A DNA stretch of 64,000 bases from VFMC01 sp050248155 (GTDB lineage Bacteria > Actinomycetota > Acidimicrobiia > Acidimicrobiales > Ilumatobacteraceae): assembly GCA_050248155.1 (NCBI GenBank), contig JBFWSW010000002.1:62001-126000 (forward strand), read 5' to 3'. A program made the translations under genes and the position numbers. Of the stretch, positions 60,212-64,000 are shown piece by piece (position 1 is the stretch's first letter; each line of letters begins with the position of its first letter). The notes beneath the pieces were generated by a model, which was not told the DNA's origin, made no database searches, and was given only the letters and a program-made list of their open reading frames with translations.

Positions 60212-62326
60212 TCAAGCAGGCTGGCGGTGCACGGCCAGGATGCACAGGTCGTCGGCGGTCGCCTGGTCGGCGGTGAGCTCGTCGGCGAGCGCCCCGAGGC
60301 CATCGGTGAGGTCCTCGATGTCCGAGGGCGGTGCCGTTCCCCACCGACGGGAGGCGGCGTCGGCGAGGCGGCGCATCCCTTCGTCGAGCGATTCGGTCCG
60401 GCGTTCGATCAGCCCGTCGGTGCACATCAGCAACAACGAGCCCGGTTCGAGGACGAGACTGCCTTCGGCGCGTCGCGCACCATCGATCGGCGTATCCGGC
60501 GGCAGCGTCGCGAGCGGTGGCGACACCGCCTGCTCGAGATAGTGCGGGTCGGCCCCGGGCACGCACAGCAGGGGCGGCACGTGGCCGGCCCTGCAGAACG
60601 CGGCCCGGAAGGTGCGGCGATCGATCTCGACGTAGAGCATCGTCGCCCCGACCGCGGTCGGGACCGCGTGGGCGAAACGATCGAGCCGTGTCATGAGACC
60701 GGCAGGGCCACACCCTGTGTCGGCGATGGCCCGTGTGGCCGATCGCAGCTGACCGGTGGCGCCGGCGGCATCGATGCCGCGTCCGACGATGTCGCCGATC
60801 ACGAGCGCGAGACGGTGATCGTCGAGCTCGAACGCGTCGTACCAGTCGCCGCCGACCTCGACGTCGGCCATGGCCGAGCGGTACACGGCGGCGATGTGCA
60901 GACCCTCGACCACGGGCAGCGACTCGGGGAGCAGGCTGCGCTGCAAACGTTGCGTGATCGACTGCTGACGTTCGAGCGCGACCGCCAGCTCGGTCTCGTA
61001 CCGCAGTCGCTCGGTGATGTCGAGCGACGACATCACCAGCTGTTCGACCCGACCCTTCTCGTCGACGACCGGCACGATCTGGAAGTCGAGCGGGACGAGC
61101 CCCGCGGCCGAAGCGGCATGCACGTCGAAGCGTCGTGCCTGCCCATCGCGCGTCGCCGAGTCGATCTCGTGGCGGATCAGGTCTCGCACACCGGGGTCGT
61201 GGGACCACACCGGGAGGTCCCAGAACGGCGTGCCGAGCCCGGCGCCGGGCCGGTCGCCGGTCAACTCGTAGCCCCGGAGGTTCGCGCCGGTCAGTGAGCC
61301 ACGGTGGTCTGTGATGCAGATGTTGATGAACAGGCTGTCGATCACGTTGCGGAGGCGCCGGCGGTTCGACTCGGCCTGCTGGTGCGCCGTGACGGTCTCG
61401 ACCGCGAGCTCGCGCTCGTGCGCCTCGGCCGCGACGACGAGCCCGGCGAGCGTGAAGATGCCGAGCTGCAGCTGCGTCAGCACGAGCGCGGTCGACGTCG
61501 ACATGCCCACGGTGACGTGGGTGTCGTCGAGCGCGAAGTCGAACGCGATCGTCAGCGCCACCGCGACGGAGGTGGCGGTCACCATCCGGCTGCCGAACTG
61601 GGCGCCGGCGGCGACGACACCGACGAGGACCAGGAAGAGCAGCGGGAGATCGCTGAACGTGAGGAGGCCGACCGTCAGGACGACCGACCCGGCCAGCAGG
61701 AAGAGGCCGCCCGCCGACGCGATCCTGCGCCGGTCCGAGTCCGTGGCGGACGCGACGATCAGGCCGCCGACGATGAGCGCTCCGAGGGCGTCGCCGAGCC
61801 ACCACTGCAGCATGGTGGTCACGAAGTCACCCGTCGAGATGGTTGCGTCGACGCATGCGCCGACGAACCCGCCGACGAGCGGGCCGACGAGGACGCCACC
61901 CACGACGAAGCCGACGACGTGCCCGAGCCGGGCGAGATCGACCCGACCACACCACTTCCGGGCGAGGAGGGCACCGACCGTGGGCTCGGCCACGTTGGCG
62001 ACGACGAACCCGAGGCTCGCACCGAGCGACAGCCCCGCATCGAGGTCGAGCCCGAGCTCGGCGATCCCGGCCGCGACGAGCACGTACGGCCACCTTCGGC
62101 CGGGCGACAGCAGCAGCAACCCCAGGGTGATCCCTGCCGGGATGAACAGCACTGCCTGTGAGTTCGACGCGTCGGCGAGCTCGAAGGCGAGCTTCGACCC
62201 GCACGCGTAGGCGATGAGGGTGGCAGCGGCGAGCAGCAGCGGGGACGCGCCGATCCGGGGAAGCCGGACGCCGGGACGAACGGCGTCCGCGCGACGTGAC
62301 CGGGCGTTCGGCTGTGCGCTGATCAG
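60212..62326 (-). CDS. MASE1-PAS-SpoIIE membrane phosphatase
   Basis: About 704 residues. The N-terminal ~300 residues are a MASE1-type sensor with many helices (LLLAAATLIAYACGSKLAFE, VLFIPAGITLGLLLLSPGRR). A PAS domain follows (RRLRNVIDSLFINICITDHRGSLTGAN). The C-terminal PP2C-like SpoIIE phosphatase shows VGGDWYDAFELDDHRLALVIGDIVGRG with metal-site Asp residues, and CTDGLIERR. It probably dephosphorylates an anti-anti-sigma factor. No ATG, GTG or TTG exists at the expected 5' end; CTG 62326 or ATC 62323 after GGGG are the only nearby candidates, so the start is tentative. Confidence 0.8.
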   Translation of the reverse strand: MISAQPNARSRRADAVRPGVRLPRIGASPLLLAAATLIAYACGSKLAFELADASNSQAVLFIPAGITLGLLLLSPGRRWPYVLVAAGIAELGLDLDAGLSLGASLGFVVANVAEPTVGALLARKWCGRVDLARLGHVVGFVVGGVLVGPLVGGFVGACVDATISTGDFVTTMLQWWLGDALGALIVGGLIVASATDSDRRRIASAGGLFLLAGSVVLTVGLLTFSDLPLLFLVLVGVVAAGAQFGSRMVTATSVAVALTIAFDFALDDTHVTVGMSTSTALVLTQLQLGIFTLAGLVVAAEAHERELAVETVTAHQQAESNRRRLRNVIDSLFINICITDHRGSLTGANLRGYELTGDRPGAGLGTPFWDLPVWSHDPGVRDLIRHEIDSATRDGQARRFDVHAASAAGLVPLDFQIVPVVDEKGRVEQLVMSSLDITERLRYETELAVALERQQSITQRLQRSLLPESLPVVEGLHIAAVYRSAMADVEVGGDWYDAFELDDHRLALVIGDIVGRGIDAAGATGQLRSATRAIADTGCGPAGLMTRLDRFAHAVPTAVGATMLYVEIDRRTFRAAFCRAGHVPPLLCVPGADPHYLEQAVSPPLATLPPDTPIDGARRAEGSLVLEPGSLLLMCTDGLIERRTESLDEGMRRLADAASRRWGTAPPSDIEDLTDGLGALADELTADQATADDLCILAVHRQPA

Positions 62327-62370
62327 ACCCCGGACAGTATCCCGTGCATCGGGACCCGGTCGCGGAGTCG

Positions 62371-63132
62371 TCAGCGCACCAGGTAGACGATCGCCACCAC
62401 GACGCCGAACACGATGACGAAGCCGCGGAGCAGCGTCGGTCGGAGCGAGCCGGCGAGCTGTCCGCCGAGGTGGCCGCCGAGCAGGCTGGTCGGAGCCATG
62501 ACGGCGACGAGCGTCCATTCGACCTTGCCCGAGAAGACGAGGAAGGCTGCTGCAGAGACGTTGACGAGGAACGACAGCATCTGCTTCACCGCGTTGAGCC
62601 GGGTGAACGGCAGGTCGGAGAACAGGCCGAGCACGGCCATCAGCATGATCCCGAGCCCGGCACCGAAGTAGCCGCCGTACACCGAGCCGATCGTGACGGC
62701 GACCAGTTCGAGCACGGCGTGCGATCCGCTGAGCCGGGTGCTCGACAGCAACCAGGCGCGCAGGCGGTCCTGCACTGCCAAGAGCGCGCACGCGGCCAGG
62801 ATGAGGAACGGGACGATCTGGCGGAAGACCGCCTCGCTGCTGACGATGAGCAGGATCGATCCGGCCAGCCCACCGAGGACGGCGGCCACGAGCAGGGGGC
62901 GCAAGCCGTCCTTCAGCCCGCGCAGGTCGTCACGCTGGGCGTAGGTGCCACCGACGTAGCCGGGGCAGAGGGACACCGTGTTCGTGGCGTTGGCGCGCAC
63001 AGCGGGGACGCCGATCGCGGTGAGCATCGGGAACGAGATCAACGTGCCGCCGCCGGCGATCGCGTTCACGATCCCTGCGCCGATGGCTGCGCCGCCGGCC
63101 CCGACGTGGCCCAGTGCTGAGATGTCCGTCAC
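62371..63132 (-). CDS. TSUP family (TauE/SafE) membrane exporter
   Basis: A 253-residue membrane protein with about eight helices and the two TauE/SafE half-repeats: GIVNAIAGGGTLISFPMLTAIG with NATNTVSL in the first, and GSVYGGYFGAGLGIMLMAVLGL with NAVKQMLSFLVNVSAAAFLV in the second. The family exports sulfite, sulfoacetate or other organosulfur anions. GTG start at 63132. It is first in an operon with the SpoIIE-type and CstR-like genes. The CstR context favours a sulfur-related substrate. Confidence 0.87.
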   Translation of the reverse strand: MTDISALGHVGAGGAAIGAGIVNAIAGGGTLISFPMLTAIGVPAVRANATNTVSLCPGYVGGTYAQRDDLRGLKDGLRPLLVAAVLGGLAGSILLIVSSEAVFRQIVPFLILAACALLAVQDRLRAWLLSSTRLSGSHAVLELVAVTIGSVYGGYFGAGLGIMLMAVLGLFSDLPFTRLNAVKQMLSFLVNVSAAAFLVFSGKVEWTLVAVMAPTSLLGGHLGGQLAGSLRPTLLRGFVIVFGVVVAIVYLVR

Positions 63133-63144
63133 CCGTGTGTCTCC

Positions 63145-63160
63145 ATAACGTATACATTAT
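63145..63160. promoter_or_regulatory. GntR-type operator between tauE-like and GntR genes
   Basis: ataacgta followed by tacattat is a 16-bp near-palindrome (7 of 8 pairs) centred on GTATAC, typical of FCD-type GntR repressors. It is 12 bases before the exporter start and could control both divergent genes. Confidence 0.6.
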
Positions 63161-63236
63161 GCACGATGACGGATGCCGGTGTCGATTCTCCCGACATGCC
63201 CTGTCTCGGCCCCGTTTCGGGCCTATCGTGCAGGTC

Positions 63237-63902
63237 ATGAGCATCGGCGAGTCGCACAGGACCCTGCGCGAGGTGGTGGCCGAAGAGATCCGCGGCATGA
63301 TCACCCGCGGCGAGCTCGAGCAGGGCGAACGCCTCTACGAGGACCGGCTCGCCGAGCAGCTCGGCGTGTCACGCAACCCGGTGCGCGAGGCCATCCGCGC
63401 CCTCGAGGGCACCGGCCTGGTCGAGGTCGTCTCCCGACGCGGGGCCTACGTCAGCCGGCTCGAACCGTCGAACATCCTCCAGCTGCTCGACCTGCGCAGC
63501 GTGCTCGAGGCCTACGCGGCCGAGCTCGCCGCCAAGAACCGCAGCGAGGCCGATCTCGCCGCGCTCCGACGATGCGTCGAGGCCGGGCGGAAGGCATCCG
63601 CAGCGAACGACATCGTCGCCGCCGCGGCCGTGCACCGCGAGTTCCACATCGCCGTCGAGCGGGCGTCGGGCAACGAGTACCTCGAGACCGTCGTCGCACC
63701 GTTGCGGCACAAGACCGAGCTCGTGTTCAGCATGCTTGCCGACTCGCGTGGGGTGATGGGCTGGGACGAGCACGAGAACATCCTGCGTGCGATCGAGCAG
63801 GGTGACGTCGAGACCGCGAGGCAGTCGACGTTCGAGCACATGTCGTCGGTCATGCGCGACCTCGCGCTCACCGCCGCGGCTGCCGGTCGCGACTCGGATT
63901 GA
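63237..63902 (+). CDS. GntR family transcriptional regulator (FCD domain)
   Basis: A 221-residue regulator. The winged helix is LREVVAEEIRGMITRGELEQ with LAEQLGVSRNPVREAIRALEG. The C-terminal FCD domain has DLRSVLEAYAAELAA, HREFHIAVERASGNEY and an Arg/His metal or ligand site typical of organic-acid-responsive members. ATG at 63237. Its stop overlaps the start of the next gene (TTGA), so it is coupled to an FAD oxidoreductase. The adjacent GTATAC palindrome is its likely operator. Confidence 0.88.
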   Translation: MSIGESHRTLREVVAEEIRGMITRGELEQGERLYEDRLAEQLGVSRNPVREAIRALEGTGLVEVVSRRGAYVSRLEPSNILQLLDLRSVLEAYAAELAAKNRSEADLAALRRCVEAGRKASAANDIVAAAAVHREFHIAVERASGNEYLETVVAPLRHKTELVFSMLADSRGVMGWDEHENILRAIEQGDVETARQSTFEHMSSVMRDLALTAAAAGRDSD

Positions 63903-64000
63903 GCTCACCACGTCCCGATCCGGTCGCCATCGTCGTCGGCGCGGGCATCGCTGGGGCATCCGCGGCCTGGGCGCTCGCCGAGGACGGGCCCGTCGTCCTG
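63899..64000 (+). CDS. FAD-dependent oxidoreductase, N-terminal fragment
   Basis: The first 34 residues of a flavoprotein, cut by the window edge. The dinucleotide-binding motif is AIVVGAGIAGASAAWALAED with the GxGxxG pattern, as in D-amino-acid-oxidase-type enzymes. The TTG start overlaps the GntR stop by three bases. The substrate cannot be judged from this piece; an amine or hydroxy acid is likely given the FCD-type regulator. Confidence 0.75.
   Translation, partial: MSSPRPDPVAIVVGAGIAGASAAWALAEDGPVVL

Noticed and set aside
1..64000. CRISPR arrays, insertion sequences, tRNA or rRNA genes, prophage genes
   Set aside because: I looked for repeat-spacer patterns, transposase motifs, terminal repeats and tRNA-like cloverleafs and found nothing that could be supported by eye; a dedicated tRNA or CRISPR search was not possible.

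Overview
The window is GC-rich, tightly packed bacterial chromosome. Genes run in short operons with ATGA or GTGA stop/start overlaps, GTG starts are frequent, and almost every gene family present is actinobacterial: a mycofactocin-type SDR, a TIGR03084 protein, an AtuA-family protein, SnoaL-like proteins and CaiB-type CoA-transferases. A soil or aquatic actinobacterium fits, perhaps of the Acidimicrobiia (Ilumatobacter-like). That placement is inference from gene content, not from a marker gene. I see no rRNA, tRNA, insertion sequence or CRISPR array.

Layout. 1-4890: a dipeptide/oligopeptide ABC importer (binding protein cut by the window edge, two permeases, two ATPases). 4894-34821: a large acyl-CoA catabolic region. 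It holds a mycofactocin-type SDR, an acyl-CoA synthetase and acyl-CoA dehydrogenase, a crotonase, a PcaIJ-like CoA-transferase with a thiolase, and two paralogous metal-dependent amidohydrolases. It also holds an Atu/Liu-like carboxylase block (AtuA family, TIGR03084, enoyl-CoA hydratase, biotin-dependent carboxylase alpha and beta), a free-standing riboflavin kinase, an aldo/keto reductase with SnoaL-like partners, an HMG-CoA-synthase/DUF35 fusion, a CaiB transferase and a second thiolase. Small palindromic sites of two related types sit in eight promoters here, so the region looks like one or two TetR-family regulons. 34822-43838: a frameshifted coiled-coil gene, an O-methyltransferase, an acyl-CoA dehydrogenase, a LuxR-type ATPase regulator, an SPFH membrane protein and a third thiolase. 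43893-48950: a membrane protein divergent from a TetR gene, which is coupled to a PEP-utilizing mobile-domain protein; then an SDR, an EthD-like protein and a secreted protein.

49116-53688: an UnbU-like membrane protein and an UnbV/CRTAC1-like lipoprotein flanking a degenerate M24 peptidase. 53814-57208: a xylose-type sugar ABC importer. 57283-59871: small membrane proteins and an Rv2629/Vms1-like release-factor-fold protein. 59887-63132 (minus strand): a TSUP (TauE/SafE) exporter, a MASE1-PAS-SpoIIE phosphatase and a CstR-like persulfide/metal sensor. 63237 to the end: an FCD-type GntR regulator coupled to the start of an FAD oxidoreductase.

How it works together (inference): peptides and sugars are imported by the two ABC systems. 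The middle 30 kb activates, oxidises, carboxylates, hydrates and thiolytically cleaves a branched or cyclic carboxylic acid whose identity the sequence does not reveal. Flavin supply appears to be co-regulated through the riboflavin kinase.
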